Assembly: GCF_000423025.1 (NCBI RefSeq)
Contig: NZ_AUHE01000001.1
Coordinates: 434,001-498,000 of the forward strand
Reading direction: 5' to 3'
Length of the DNA: 64,000 nucleotides
From: Gordonia shandongensis DSM 45094
GTDB taxonomy: Bacteria > Actinomycetota > Actinomycetes > Mycobacteriales > Mycobacteriaceae
Shown here: piece after piece, positions 26,293 through 36,102 of the stretch
Layout: each line of letters opens with the position of its first letter
Numbering within the stretch: the first letter of the stretch is position 1
Program-made: the position numbers and the translations under genes
Notes under the pieces: model-generated
The model's input: only the letters and a program-made list of their open reading frames with translations
Databases searched by the model: none
What the model was told of the DNA's origin: nothing

Positions 26293-26847
26293 CTACTTCT
26301 CGGCGAATGCGACGGCCGCGACGGCCGCCAGCATCACCACCGAACCGACCAGCGCCAGGTACGCGCCGATGCCGGCGCTGAATCCCTCGTCGACGAGGAA
26401 GGCCGCGAGCACCGAGGCGCCCACGGCGACGGCGCCGATGATCGTCGACGGCTTGTTGAACGCGGCCGTGTACCGGCCGATCAGGCGCAGCACCGCGATC
26501 ACGAGCAGCACGACGGCGACGACGCCCGGCAACCAGTGCAGGCGGCTCGAGGTGAAGATGATCCGCACCTGATCGGTGCTGTTCACGCTCCCGAGGCCGG
26601 TCACCGTGGCGTCCGGGTCGGCCGTCGCATAGAACCACACCAGCGGGTACGAGACGAGGGTGAGGACGGCGCCGACGATCACGCCGACCGCCGCGATCGA
26701 GAAACCCGTGTACCCCGAGTCCTGCTCCGGTTGGACCGGCGCCTGCTCGTTCGGCGACGGGGGGTTCGGGTTCTGAACGTTCGGGTCGTGCAGGTTCGAG
26801 TTCTGCGGGCTCGAGTTCTGCGGGTTCGAGTGTCGGGGGTCTGTCAC
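26293..26847 (-). CDS. Small four-helix membrane protein, unknown function
   Basis: A 184-aa protein. Residues 1-43 are Asn/Pro/Gln-rich repeats (pentapeptides such as QNSSP, QNSNL), followed by four hydrophobic segments (AAVGVIVGAVLTLVSYPLVW, GVVAVVLLVIAVLRLIG, IIGAVAVGASVLAAFLV, YLALVGSVVMLAAVAAVAFA). A loop of about 35 residues between helices 1 and 2 is likely outside the membrane. The GTG start at 26847 follows GGAG. It lies downstream of lon on the same strand but a strong hairpin separates them. I do not recognise the family. Confidence 0.7.
   Translation of the reverse strand: MTDPRHSNPQNSSPQNSNLHDPNVQNPNPPSPNEQAPVQPEQDSGYTGFSIAAVGVIVGAVLTLVSYPLVWFYATADPDATVTGLGSVNSTDQVRIIFTSSRLHWLPGVVAVVLLVIAVLRLIGRYTAAFNKPSTIIGAVAVGASVLAAFLVDEGFSAGIGAYLALVGSVVMLAAVAAVAFAEK
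26764..26838. repeat. 15-bp tandem repeat, 5 copies, coding
   Basis: Degenerate 15-bp units begin at 26764, 26779, 26794, 26809 and 26824, e.g. GTTCGAGTTCTGCGG, encoding the Asn/Gln/Pro pentapeptides at the N-terminus of the small membrane protein. Confidence 0.85.
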
Positions 26848-26961
26848 GGGTACTCCGTTTCACCATCGAGTCGTGTGTGTGCGTCCGGGTCGCGTGTGCG
26901 TCGACGATCCCCGCGGGACCGGTCGCCGCACTCTAACCCGACGCCGTCGACGCGAGCTCCC

Positions 26962-27000
26962 CCGCGGTCGGTCGAGAGAACGACCCCCGACCGACCGCGG
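26962..27000 (-). terminator. Hairpin terminator of lon
   Basis: CCGCGGTCGGTCG (26962-26974) and CGACCGACCGCGG (26988-27000) form a perfect 13-bp stem starting 4 bp after the lon stop codon. Confidence 0.75.
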
Positions 27001-27004
27001 CGGA

Positions 27005-29392
27005 TCAGGCCGCCGACTCCACCCCGGACGCACCGGCACCGTCGACAGCCGGCTCCAACGCCTGCGCGACGATGTCGGCGACATCGGTCATCGGCCGCAC
27101 ATCGAGTGCCGCGAGCACCTCGCCCGGCACATCGTCGAGATCGGCCTCATTGCGCTGCGGGATGAACACCGTGCCCAGCCCGTTGCGCTGCGCCGCCAGC
27201 AGCTTCTGCTTCACACCGCCGATCGGCAGCACCCGACCGCCGAGCGTCACCTCGCCGGTCATCCCCACGTCACCGCGGACACGACGCCCGGTGAGCATCG
27301 ACACCAGCGCGGTCACCATCGTCACCCCCGCCGACGGCCCGTCCTTCGGCACCGCGCCCGCCGGAACGTGGATGTGAATCGTCCCCGCGAGCGCACCCGG
27401 ATCGATCCCGAAGTCCGCGGCGTGCGACCGCACGTACGACAGCGCGATCTGCGCCGACTCCTTCATCACATCGCCCAACTGACCGGTGAGCTTCAGGCTC
27501 GGACCACCGCCCGCCCCCGCTCCCCGGTCCACCGACCCATCGTCCGGCGACGCCACCGCCAGGCTCTCGATGAACAGGACGTCGCCGCCCATGCCGGTCA
27601 CCGCCAGCCCCGTCGCCACACCGGGGATCTCGGTCCGCTCCGCCGTCTCCGACGTGAAGCGCGGCCGCCCGATGTAATCGACCAGCCCCGCGGCGTCGAC
27701 CGTCACCGGCTCGCGCCCGTCGCTCGCCTCGACGGCCACCGCGACCTTGCGTGCGATCTTGGCCAGCAGCCGCTCGAACTGCCGCACTCCCGGCTCGCGG
27801 GTGTGCTCGGCCGCGATCGTCCGCAGCGCGTCCGGCGTGATCGTCACCTCGTCGGCCGTGAGCGCCGCCCGTTCGAGCTGACGTGGAACCAGGTAGTCGC
27901 GGGCGATCGCCACCTTGTCGTCCTCGGTGTAACCGTCGATCGTGACCAGCTCCATGCGATCGAGGAGCGCCGACGGGATGTTCTCCACCACGTTGGCCGT
28001 CGCGAGGAAGACGACGTCCGACAAGTCGAGATCCAGGTCGAGGTAGTGGTCGCGGAACGTGTGGTTCTGCGCCGGGTCGAGCACCTCGAGGAGCGCCGCA
28101 GCCGGGTCACCCCGGAAATCGGAGCCCACCTTGTCGATCTCGTCGAGCAGGATGACCGGGTTCATCGACCCGGCCTCCCCGATGGCCCGCACGATGCGGC
28201 CCGGCAGCGCGCCGACATAGGTGCGCCGGTGACCGCGGATCTCCGCCTCGTCGCGGACACCGCCGAGCGCGACCCGGACGAACTTCCGGCCGAGGGCGCG
28301 CGCCACCGACTCCCCGAGCGACGTCTTCCCGACGCCGGGAGGACCGGCGAGCACCATCACGGCGCCCGAACCGCGGCCGCCGACCACCGACAGACCGCGC
28401 CGCGACCGCCGCGCCCGGACGGCGAGGTACTCCACGATCCTGTCCTTCACGTCGTCGAGACCGTGATGATCGGCGTCGAGGATCTCCCGCGCACCGGCCA
28501 CGTCCGTCGCATCGTCGGTCGTCTGCGACCACGGCAGTTCCAGGACGGTGTCGAGCCAGGTGCGGATCCAGCCCGCCTCTGGACTCTGATCGCTGCCGCG
28601 CTCGAGCTTCCCGACCTCGCGCAGCGCGGCCGCACGGACCGCGTCGGGCAGGTCGGCCGCCTCCACCCGGCCGCGGTAGTCGTCGGCGCCGTCGGGTTCG
28701 TCCTCCCCGAGCTCCTTGCGGATCGCGTCGAGCTGCTGGCGCAGCAGGAACTCCTTCTGCTGCTTCTCCATGCCGTCGCGGACGTCGGCGGCGATCTTGT
28801 CGCTCACCTCCGTCTCCGCGAGGGTCTCGCCCGTCCACTCGATCAGCAGCCGCAGCCGGTCCTCGACGTCGTCGGTCTCCAGCAGCGTGCGCTTCTGCAC
28901 GTCGGTGAGCCACGACGCGTAGCCGGCGGTGTCGGCGAGCGCCGACGGATCGGTGAGCCGGTTGACGGCGTCGATCACCTGCCACGCCTCGCGGCGCTGC
29001 AGCATCGCGAGGACCACCGTGCGGTATTCGGACGCCAGCTCGCGGACCGCGTCGGTGACCGGCGGCTCCGCCACCGGCTCCACCTCCACCCACAGGGCGG
29101 CTCCCGGGCCGGTGGTGCCGACGCCGATGTGCGCGCGCCGCTCACCGCGGACCACGGCGGCATGGCCGCCCGGTCCGGGCATGCGTCCCACCTGCACGAT
29201 CGACGCGATCACGCCGTGGGTGGGGTAGCGGTCGTCGAGCCGCGGGGCGATCAGGATGGAGCCGTTCTCCCCGGCGCGGGCCGCGTCGACCGCCGCCTGC
29301 GCGGCGTCGTCGAGCGGAATCGGGACCACCATGCCGGGCAGGACCACGAGGTCGGGAACGAACAGGACGGGAACGGAAATGTTCTCAGACAT
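27005..29392 (-). CDS. lon: ATP-dependent protease Lon (endopeptidase La)
   Basis: A 795-aa cytoplasmic AAA+ protease that degrades misfolded and regulatory proteins. The N-terminal LON domain begins at once ([20 protein letters not shown]). The AAA module has Walker [15 protein letters not shown], Walker [11 protein letters not shown] and sensor regions. The C-terminal protease domain has catalytic Ser687 in KDGPSAGVT and Lys730 in [10 protein letters not shown] 29392 follows GGAGG at good spacing; a GTG one codon earlier is too close. A HAIR-like site 14-34 bp upstream suggests HspR control, as described for lon in Streptomyces. M. tuberculosis lacks Lon, so its presence fits a non-tuberculous relative. 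Confidence 0.95.
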   Translation of the reverse strand: MSENISVPVLFVPDLVVLPGMVVPIPLDDAAQAAVDAARAGENGSILIAPRLDDRYPTHGVIASIVQVGRMPGPGGHAAVVRGERRAHIGVGTTGPGAALWVEVEPVAEPPVTDAVRELASEYRTVVLAMLQRREAWQVIDAVNRLTDPSALADTAGYASWLTDVQKRTLLETDDVEDRLRLLIEWTGETLAETEVSDKIAADVRDGMEKQQKEFLLRQQLDAIRKELGEDEPDGADDYRGRVEAADLPDAVRAAALREVGKLERGSDQSPEAGWIRTWLDTVLELPWSQTTDDATDVAGAREILDADHHGLDDVKDRIVEYLAVRARRSRRGLSVVGGRGSGAVMVLAGPPGVGKTSLGESVARALGRKFVRVALGGVRDEAEIRGHRRTYVGALPGRIVRAIGEAGSMNPVILLDEIDKVGSDFRGDPAAALLEVLDPAQNHTFRDHYLDLDLDLSDVVFLATANVVENIPSALLDRMELVTIDGYTEDDKVAIARDYLVPRQLERAALTADEVTITPDALRTIAAEHTREPGVRQFERLLAKIARKVAVAVEASDGREPVTVDAAGLVDYIGRPRFTSETAERTEIPGVATGLAVTGMGGDVLFIESLAVASPDDGSVDRGAGAGGGPSLKLTGQLGDVMKESAQIALSYVRSHAADFGIDPGALAGTIHIHVPAGAVPKDGPSAGVTMVTALVSMLTGRRVRGDVGMTGEVTLGGRVLPIGGVKQKLLAAQRNGLGTVFIPQRNEADLDDVPGEVLAALDVRPMTDVADIVAQALEPAVDGAGASGVESAA

Positions 29393-29405
29393 CACACCTC
29401 CAGAA

Positions 29406-29426
29406 GTTCAGTCTGCTCGACTCAAC
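29406..29426. promoter_or_regulatory. HAIR-like element upstream of lon
   Basis: On the + strand GTTCAGT-N7-ACTCAAC, 11 of 14 positions as in the HAIR consensus, spacing exact. It lies directly upstream of the lon ribosome binding site. Confidence 0.6.
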
Positions 29427-29486
29427 CCCGAGGGTGCGGCGTTTGTTCCCCGACCCGCCGGCGGGCCCCGACCGCTGGTCGCGCCG

Positions 29487-30611
29487 CTACCAGTCGGCCT
29501 CGTCGAAGACGATCATGCCGCGGATGTTGTTGCCCTCCAGCATGTCGTCGTACGCCCGATTGATGTCCTCGAGCCGATACGTCTGAGTCACCAGATCGGC
29601 GAGATTCAACTGACCGGACCGATACTCGTTCAACAGCCGCGGCACCTGAGTCCGCGGCCCGGCGCCACCGAAGATCGCCCCCTGAACCCGCTTCTGCAGC
29701 AGAGTGAGCTCGAAGAGGTTCATCTTCACGTCCATCGCCGCGTAATCGCCCATCCCCACGACTACCACCTGGCCGCCCTTGCGGATCATCGCCAACCCCT
29801 CGGCGATGTACTCGCCCTTCATCTCGCCGTGCGTGAGCACCGCGGTGTCCGCCATCGCACCCCACGTCATCTCGCCGACCGCGGGCACCGCCTGCTCCAC
29901 CGACTCGAACGTGTGCGTCGCCCCCAGCTTCTCGGCCATGTCGCGTTTGAACTTCACCGGATCGACGGCCACCACGAACCGCGCACCCGCCGCCTTCGCG
30001 CCCTGCACCGCGTTGATGCCGACACCGCCGATGCCGACGACCACCACCGTGTCGCCCGGCCGGGTGCCGCCGATCTGCGTCGCCGACCCCCAGCCCGTGG
30101 CGACGCCGCAACCCAACAGCGCCGCCTCCTTGAGCGGGATGTCGTCCTCGATCTTCACCAGCGACGCCTGATTGACCGTGATGTACGGAGAGAACGTCCC
30201 GAGCAGACACATCTGCGTGAGACCCTCGCCGCCCAGCGTCACCCGATGCGTCTTATCGGCGATCGACAACCCGGTGAGCAGCCCCGCACCCTCGTCGCAC
30301 AGATTCTGCGCACCGCGCGAACACGGTTCGCACGTGCCGCACGCCGGGATGAACGCCGTGACGACATGATCCCCCTCCGCGAACCGGGTGACGCCGTCGC
30401 CGACCTTCACCACCACACCCGCACCCTCGTGGCCCCCGACGACGGGCATCGGGGCCGGACTCTGCCCGGTCCGCAGATGATGGTCGGAATGGCACAGTCC
30501 GGAACTGACCAGCCGGACCTGCACCTCCCCCGCCACCGGATCGCCGAGGTCGACCTCCTCGATCCGCCACTCCTCGTCGACTCCGTGCAGTACCGCCGCT
30601 TTGGTCTTCAT
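29487..30611 (-). CDS. Zinc-dependent alcohol dehydrogenase (possibly NDMA-dependent type)
   Basis: A 374-aa medium-chain dehydrogenase. Catalytic zinc ligands are Cys40, His61 and the Cys of LLGCGVATGWG. The structural zinc is held by Cys91, 94, 97 and 105. The NAD site is VVVVGIGGVGINAVQG. The overall form matches actinobacterial NDMA-dependent (tightly bound NADH) alcohol dehydrogenases that act on methanol or short alcohols with mycofactocin-linked electron transfer; no mycofactocin genes are in view. ATG 30611 was chosen over an in-frame ATG 18 codons earlier because the conserved start MKTKAAV is there. Confidence 0.88.
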   Translation of the reverse strand: MKTKAAVLHGVDEEWRIEEVDLGDPVAGEVQVRLVSSGLCHSDHHLRTGQSPAPMPVVGGHEGAGVVVKVGDGVTRFAEGDHVVTAFIPACGTCEPCSRGAQNLCDEGAGLLTGLSIADKTHRVTLGGEGLTQMCLLGTFSPYITVNQASLVKIEDDIPLKEAALLGCGVATGWGSATQIGGTRPGDTVVVVGIGGVGINAVQGAKAAGARFVVAVDPVKFKRDMAEKLGATHTFESVEQAVPAVGEMTWGAMADTAVLTHGEMKGEYIAEGLAMIRKGGQVVVVGMGDYAAMDVKMNLFELTLLQKRVQGAIFGGAGPRTQVPRLLNEYRSGQLNLADLVTQTYRLEDINRAYDDMLEGNNIRGMIVFDEADW

Positions 30612-30769
30612 CGCCACCACTTCCGTCCAGAGGGTCGCCGGCCACATGCGTCCGGCCACACCCATCGTCGCCCGCCGGCACCGATCCCACAGTCGATCCT
30701 CGAGATCACATGCGACACAAGGTGTTCTCTTCAGGAAACTGTCAGCCGACCGTCGCAGGATCGACGCTC

Positions 30770-31771
30770 ATGGCGATGCGCAGACCGTCCCGACGGCTCA
30801 CCGGACTCACGGCGGCACTGATCGCGGTGATGACGGTCGCCACCGTGGCGGTGTGGGCGTGGGCCGACGACCCCGACGGCGACGGCGTCAGCACCGCGGC
30901 ACCCACCACCACCGCCGCGACCAGGACCGTGCCCTCGCACGCCGCACAACAGACCGGCGAGGACCGGACCACCGTGCGCCGCCACGCGTACCCGGCGACA
31001 CACGCCGACCCGTCGCAGAACTACGGCGACCTCCACCTGCCCGCCGACTACCGCGCACACCGCGACATCCCGCTGGTGATCCTCGTCCACGGCGGCGGCT
31101 GGGGACCGCGGATCACCGCCCGCGTCCTGCACCGCCTCGCCGCCGACCTCGCAGCGCAGGGCGTGGCCGCCTACTCCATCGAATACCGCCGCGTCGGGAC
31201 CGGCGGCGGCTGGCCCACCACCTTCACCGACGTGGCCGCCGCATTCGACGACGTCCCCGCCCTCCTCACCCGATACCCGCAGATCCGGAAGACCGGCGTC
31301 ACCGCCTTCGGCCACAGCGCCGGCGCGCAGCTCGCCGTCTGGGCGTCCCTGCGGTCCGCCGTCAACCCCGGCCCCGGCGGCCACCCGCCGCGCATGATCC
31401 CCGACCGCGTCATCTCCGTGGCCGGACCACTCGACATGACGTGGGCGGCCGCCACCGGCAACACCCGCGCGATCGCGGCGCTGGGCGGCCGCCCGACAAC
31501 CGTCCCCGACCACTACGCACAGGTCGACCCCGTCCTCGTGGCCGCCACCCACCCCCTACCGTCGCGCCCGACGATCACCGTGCTGCACGGCGACGCCGAC
31601 CGGCTCGTCCCGCCCGACCACGCCCGCCGGTTCGCGGCCGCCTATTCGACGACCGGCGGCCGAATCGACGTCCGCATCCTCCCGCGGCAGAGCCACGCGT
31701 CGATGCTGCGCCCCGATCGACGCGCCTACCGCGACCTGCTCCACACCGTCGTCACCCGCACCCGACGCTGA
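30770..31771 (+). CDS. Membrane-anchored alpha/beta-hydrolase (HSL/esterase type)
   Basis: A 333-aa esterase. An N-terminal signal anchor (10-32) and Thr/Ala-rich linker export the enzyme. The oxyanion motif HGGGWG is at 107-112, nucleophile Ser183 in GHSAG, acid in HGDADRLVPP and base in QSHASM. BD-FAE-like esterases with this pattern cleave acyl or feruloyl esters. ATG 30770 is preceded by AGGA at 9 nt; the frame could start 20 codons earlier without support. It is upstream of the acyltransferase genes and may belong to the same envelope-lipid region. Confidence 0.82.
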   Translation: MAMRRPSRRLTGLTAALIAVMTVATVAVWAWADDPDGDGVSTAAPTTTAATRTVPSHAAQQTGEDRTTVRRHAYPATHADPSQNYGDLHLPADYRAHRDIPLVILVHGGGWGPRITARVLHRLAADLAAQGVAAYSIEYRRVGTGGGWPTTFTDVAAAFDDVPALLTRYPQIRKTGVTAFGHSAGAQLAVWASLRSAVNPGPGGHPPRMIPDRVISVAGPLDMTWAAATGNTRAIAALGGRPTTVPDHYAQVDPVLVAATHPLPSRPTITVLHGDADRLVPPDHARRFAAAYSTTGGRIDVRILPRQSHASMLRPDRRAYRDLLHTVVTRTRR

Positions 31772-31838
31772 TATCGGACATTCGGCAGACGGGCCGTCGA
31801 ACAGACACTCGATCCAGCATGTGGAATGGAGTTCACAT

Positions 31839-31860
31839 CGTGATCCGAAGTAGCATCACG
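31839..31860. promoter_or_regulatory. Inverted repeat and TAGCAT -10 box of the acyltransferase gene
   Basis: CGTGAT (31839-31844) and ATCACG (31855-31860) are reverse complements. TAGCAT (31851-31856) lies 8 nt before GTG 31865, giving a leaderless mRNA. Confidence 0.45.
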
Positions 31861-31864
31861 CGTT

Positions 31865-34030
31865 GTGAAGTCAGCTGGAACCGACGTGACCGCCGCGTCC
31901 TCGACCCCGAATGAGGACGCGGCCGCCGGAGTCAACTCCGGCTATCGGCTCGATCTCGACGGACTCCGCGGCATCGCGATCTTCCTGGTCGCGGTGTTCC
32001 ACGTGTGGTTCGGACGGGTATCCGGCGGCGTGGACGTCTTCCTCACGCTGTCCGGTTACTTCTTCGTCGCCTCACTGCTCAAACACGTCATCAAAACGCA
32101 ACCCGCCTCCGTGTCGTGGAGCGTCGCGATCAACCCGTGGCCCCGCCTGAGCCGACTGCTGCGCCGCCTCATCCCGGCGATGTTCCTGCTCCTGGCGTTC
32201 GTCACGCTCGGCGTGTGGTGGTTGATGCCGACGACCCGATGGGGTCCGCTGGGCAAAGAGATCATCGCGTCCGCGTTCTACTACCAGAACTACCACCTGG
32301 GCTTCCTGTCCCAGGACTACGGCGCCGCCGACTCCGCGATCAGCCCCCTGCAGCACCTGTGGTCGATGTCGATGCAGGGACAGTTCTTCGTCTTGACCCT
32401 GCTGACGGCCCTCGCCGTCGGCGGTCTGCTCAAGATCGGCGCCCGCTACTTCCCCGTCCTCACCCGCCCGACGGTCATCAAGACCATCGTCGGCGTCCTG
32501 CTGCTGGCCGTCACGCTGATCTCGTTCGCGTGGGCCAACTACCGCCACGGCATCAACCAGCCGTTCAACTACTACGACACCGTCGCCCGGATCTGGGAGC
32601 CGATGGCCGGCGGTCTGCTCGCCATCTGGATGCCGCGGATCGCACTGGCCAACTGGCTGCGGAGCCTGCTGTCGGCGGCCGCCGTCGCCCTCATCGCGAC
32701 CTCCGGCATCTGGATCGCCGGCGTCGAGGAGTACCCCGCCCTCCTGGCCCTCGTCCCCGCCGGCTCGACCCTGCTGCTCATGTGGGTCGGCTCGTCGCAC
32801 ACCGCTCCGCGCGCCGTGCCCGGCAACGACCTGTCCGCCGTCGGCCGCGCCCTCGCCCACCCGTGGATCGTGTGGCTCGGCTCCATCGCCTACGCCCTCT
32901 ACCTCATCCACTGGCCGCTGCTGATCTTCTACATGAACGCGCGGATGGTCGACGACGTCAGCTTCATCGAAGGCACCGCCGTCCTGGTGATCTCGGTGGG
33001 CCTCGCCTGGCTGATGACACGATTCGTCGAGGCGCCGCTGCGGGCGGGCCGCGGCGAAGGCTTCACCGCCGCCTACCGCAAGACGCTGATCGCCATCCTC
33101 GTCGTCGCCTCGCTGGCGTCGTTCTCCGCCGCCGGCTACTGGCAGTACCGCCAGAACCAGCTGATCGTCGACACCACCAACCTCGACCCGCGCGAGTACC
33201 CCGGCGCCCGCGCATTCCTCAGCGGAGCCCCCGTGCCCGCCGTCCCCGTGGCGCCGTCGCCCGAGGCCGCCGCCGAGGACTGGCCGCTCAACCATCTGCC
33301 GCACTTCTCCAACTTCGGCGACCCCGCCATCAAGGTCGGCGTCTACGGCGACCCGCGCGGCGCGCGCACGATGGCCGTGGTCGGCGGCTCCCACTCCGAA
33401 CACTGGATGACCGCGCTCGACAAGCTCGGCAAACAGCGCGGCTTCCGCGTCACCACCTACATGAAGGCCGGGTGCGCGATGTCGACCGAGGCCGAGGTGG
33501 AGTTCAACGACCGGACGCTCACCGAGTGCAAACCGTGGGTGCAGCGCGTCGTCAAACGCCTCGCGCAGGACCGCCCCGACGTGGTCTTCACCACCAGCAC
33601 CCGACCCGCACCGAGCGGTGAGGACGGCGACATCGTCCCGCCCGGATACGTCGACGTGTTCAACCAGCTCCGCGACGAGAACCTCAAGGTGATCGCCGTC
33701 CGCGACACCCCGTGGACCAGCGGCTCGATGTCGCCGCCCGAGTGCATCGCCTCCGGCCGTCTGCCCCGCGTCTGCGGGGTCGACGAACGCAAGGCGCTCT
33801 CGCCGACCGACCCCGCCGACGCGATCGCCGCGAAGTTCCCGAACATGACCTTCCTCGACTACAGCAAGGCCTTCTGCAAGGACGGCTACTGCCCGGCCGT
33901 CGTCGGGAACATCCTCGTGTGGCACGACCGCCACCACGTGTCGACGGCGTTCATGCGCAGCCTCGTGCCGTACCTCGACGTCGACATCGGCAATGCGACC
34001 GGATGGTGGAAGCCCCGCGGAACCCCCTGA
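31865..34030 (+). CDS. OatA/OafA-type membrane acyltransferase with C-terminal SGNH domain
   Basis: A 721-aa envelope acyltransferase. The acyltransferase-3 domain (about 28-420) starts with the signature RLDLDGLRGIAIFLVAVFHV and has about ten transmembrane helices; it takes an acyl group across the membrane. The C-terminal exported SGNH-like domain (from about 460) has GGSHSEHWM with the nucleophile Ser and DRHHVSTAF near the end, and should transfer the acyl group to a polysaccharide or glycolipid. Start is GTG 31865, probably leaderless. Acceptor unknown. Compare the acyltransferase and SGNH encoded by separate genes at 51.0-53.2 kb. Confidence 0.88.
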   Translation: MKSAGTDVTAASSTPNEDAAAGVNSGYRLDLDGLRGIAIFLVAVFHVWFGRVSGGVDVFLTLSGYFFVASLLKHVIKTQPASVSWSVAINPWPRLSRLLRRLIPAMFLLLAFVTLGVWWLMPTTRWGPLGKEIIASAFYYQNYHLGFLSQDYGAADSAISPLQHLWSMSMQGQFFVLTLLTALAVGGLLKIGARYFPVLTRPTVIKTIVGVLLLAVTLISFAWANYRHGINQPFNYYDTVARIWEPMAGGLLAIWMPRIALANWLRSLLSAAAVALIATSGIWIAGVEEYPALLALVPAGSTLLLMWVGSSHTAPRAVPGNDLSAVGRALAHPWIVWLGSIAYALYLIHWPLLIFYMNARMVDDVSFIEGTAVLVISVGLAWLMTRFVEAPLRAGRGEGFTAAYRKTLIAILVVASLASFSAAGYWQYRQNQLIVDTTNLDPREYPGARAFLSGAPVPAVPVAPSPEAAAEDWPLNHLPHFSNFGDPAIKVGVYGDPRGARTMAVVGGSHSEHWMTALDKLGKQRGFRVTTYMKAGCAMSTEAEVEFNDRTLTECKPWVQRVVKRLAQDRPDVVFTTSTRPAPSGEDGDIVPPGYVDVFNQLRDENLKVIAVRDTPWTSGSMSPPECIASGRLPRVCGVDERKALSPTDPADAIAAKFPNMTFLDYSKAFCKDGYCPAVVGNILVWHDRHHVSTAFMRSLVPYLDVDIGNATGWWKPRGTP

Positions 34031-34140
34031 CGCGGCGGCGCGCATGTGCGGGAACGGCCCGCCCAGCACACAGCGACCGCACAGTCGCACCGACTACGGT
34101 GGGCCACCAGTGAAGAGTTCCCCGACATGCTGAGGTCGTG

Positions 34141-35349
34141 ATGTCCCTCGTCCTCGCGCCGAACCGATCGGTGCAGCGCTCCCCCGCTGCACCGACAGCG
34201 ACGACGGCGCCCGCCGCAGGTAAGCGGCCCTACCTGCACCACGTCGACCTGGTGCGGACCACCACGTTCGCGCTCGTGATGTTCGTGCACGTGTACACCT
34301 CGACGACCGATCAGTTCGGCAGCGTCGGCACCAACGCGACGGCGATCCTCTTCCACGCCACCCGCAACATCTTCTTCGCACTCACCGGTTTCGTCCTGAT
34401 GTACCAGTACCTCGACCGGCCCGACTTCCGGGCCACGACGTTCTGGCGCAAACGGATCAAACTCGTCATCATCCCGTACGCGATCTGGTCGGTCCTGTAC
34501 TGGCTGGTGACCGTCATGTGGGCGCAGAACCGGCTCGGCGACGTGCCGTCGAACCTCGACGACCTCGGTGAGCGACTCGCCTGGGGGACCGCCGCCTACC
34601 ACCTGTACTTCCTGTTCGTGATGCTGCAGGTGTACGTGCTGTTCCCCCTCGTGCGACGCCTGGTCACCGCGACCCGCGGCCACCACGGACTGCTCGCACT
34701 CGGCGCCGGCGCCCTGCAGATCACGGTGATCGCGGTGATGACGTACTGGACGCCGCCGTCGTCGATCGCCGACCTGTGGGGACACCTGTACGCGACGTTC
34801 CTGCCGTATTCGCTGGTCATCGTGCTCGGCGCCCTCGCCGCCGACCACCGCGACACCCTCCACCGACTCCTGCGCGGCCAGGGCGTCCTCCTGGTCACCC
34901 TGCTCATCTCCACCGGGGCGTTCGCGGTCGCCGCCTACCTGTACCGGGTCAACACCGGCGGGCCGATCAGCGACCCCCTCGGCGCCTTCCAGCCGACCCT
35001 GCTGCCGTTCATCCTGGTCGCGGCAGTCGGCGTATACGCGATGGCCGTGCACTGGGCGCGGACCCGCCGCGACCGGCAGCCCCGTATCGCGATGGCCGTC
35101 ACGTACGCGTCCAACCGTTCGTTCCCGGTGTTCCTCGTGCACGTGATGGTGCTGTTCTTCCTCCTGCGGCCCACCGGCGAGGACGGCGGCCCGTGGTTCC
35201 TGTCGACGATCCCCCAACCCCTGGCCACACCGGTCGTCTACCTCCTCACCCTGGCGATCTCCCTCGCCGTCGTCGAGGTCCTGCGCCGATTCCCGGGGTC
35301 GGAGTACCTCACCGGCCGGCCGCGGCTCGGGCTGCGCCCCACGATCTGA
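34141..35349 (+). CDS. Acyltransferase-3 family membrane protein
   Basis: A 402-aa protein with about ten hydrophobic helices. The family start YLHHVDLVRTTTFALVMFVH keeps a His/Asp-x-x-Arg pattern in place of the classical D-x-R-G. No SGNH domain follows. It lies 110 bp after the OatA-like gene and may modify the same polymer. ATG 34141 is favoured by GAGG 5 nt upstream. Confidence 0.82.
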   Translation: MSLVLAPNRSVQRSPAAPTATTAPAAGKRPYLHHVDLVRTTTFALVMFVHVYTSTTDQFGSVGTNATAILFHATRNIFFALTGFVLMYQYLDRPDFRATTFWRKRIKLVIIPYAIWSVLYWLVTVMWAQNRLGDVPSNLDDLGERLAWGTAAYHLYFLFVMLQVYVLFPLVRRLVTATRGHHGLLALGAGALQITVIAVMTYWTPPSSIADLWGHLYATFLPYSLVIVLGALAADHRDTLHRLLRGQGVLLVTLLISTGAFAVAAYLYRVNTGGPISDPLGAFQPTLLPFILVAAVGVYAMAVHWARTRRDRQPRIAMAVTYASNRSFPVFLVHVMVLFFLLRPTGEDGGPWFLSTIPQPLATPVVYLLTLAISLAVVEVLRRFPGSEYLTGRPRLGLRPTI

Positions 35350-35367
35350 CGGCGAGCACGAGCGCGG

Positions 35368-36027
35368 TCAGCGCAGCGCGCACACCACCGCGGCTCCCCG
35401 ACCGCCGCGGTCGGCCGCGACCACGGACACCGCATCGACGCCCTCGGCCCGCAGGTCGGCCAGCGCCCGGATCTGCGCCGCCGCGTCGGGTCCCGTCCGC
35501 AGCACCCCCGCGGGCAGCCGGACGCCGTCGGGCACCGCCGCGACCACCGGCGCACCGCACGGCGCGGCCCGCAGCAGATGGTCGACCGCCGACTGCAGGC
35601 GGCCGCCGCCGAGATCGATCTCGGTACTCCGTCGCGGGGACGGTGCGGGCACCGTCGCGGCGGTGAGCACCAGCACCGCGCCGCCGACCGCCACGACCAC
35701 CGCGCCGGCGTCGGCCGCCGCCAACGACAGCCCCATCGCGATCGATGACGGCACCCCGCAGCCGTCATCGACCAGGTCGAGGGTCCGCAGCGGACGGTGC
35801 GGTGCGCCGAGCGCGGCGACCGCCGCGATCTGCCCGGCGGAGTCCGCCCGCGCGGGGTCCGACGCGTCGGCGGCGCACGGGCCGACGCGGATCACGGCGC
35901 ACACGTCGCGGGGCGCGAGCCCGGCGTCGGCGAGCGCATCGCCCACCGGAGACGCCGACGACGCACCGAACACGAGTCCGACGACCCGGGCGGCCGCGAC
36001 GTCGACCCCGGCGCGGGAGATGTCCAT
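35368..36027 (-). CDS. Unknown Ala/Val-rich protein, weakly thiolase/ketosynthase-like
   Basis: A 219-aa protein without signal peptide or long hydrophobic runs. The segment DLVDDGCGVPSSIAMGLSLA, followed by AGAVVVAVGGAVLVLTAA, recalls the active-site Cys region of ketoacyl synthases, and LADAGLAPRDVCAVI resembles the preceding loop. The rest lacks the His/Asn residues of that family, so it may be a degenerate or divergent member. TAACGT 6 nt before ATG 36027 fits a leaderless mRNA. I do not assign a function. Confidence 0.55.
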   Translation of the reverse strand: MDISRAGVDVAAARVVGLVFGASSASPVGDALADAGLAPRDVCAVIRVGPCAADASDPARADSAGQIAAVAALGAPHRPLRTLDLVDDGCGVPSSIAMGLSLAAADAGAVVVAVGGAVLVLTAATVPAPSPRRSTEIDLGGGRLQSAVDHLLRAAPCGAPVVAAVPDGVRLPAGVLRTGPDAAAQIRALADLRAEGVDAVSVVAADRGGRGAAVVCALR

Positions 36028-36102
36028 GCCTCGACGTTACGGATCCCACGAGCCCGGATCGGACATCCGAATGACCCCCGCAGGGCACACCACCGGCACT
36101 CC

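Noticed and set aside
26873..29563. 896-aa open frame on the + strand opposite lon
   Set aside because: Lon has all catalytic motifs on the - strand; the + frame has no family features.
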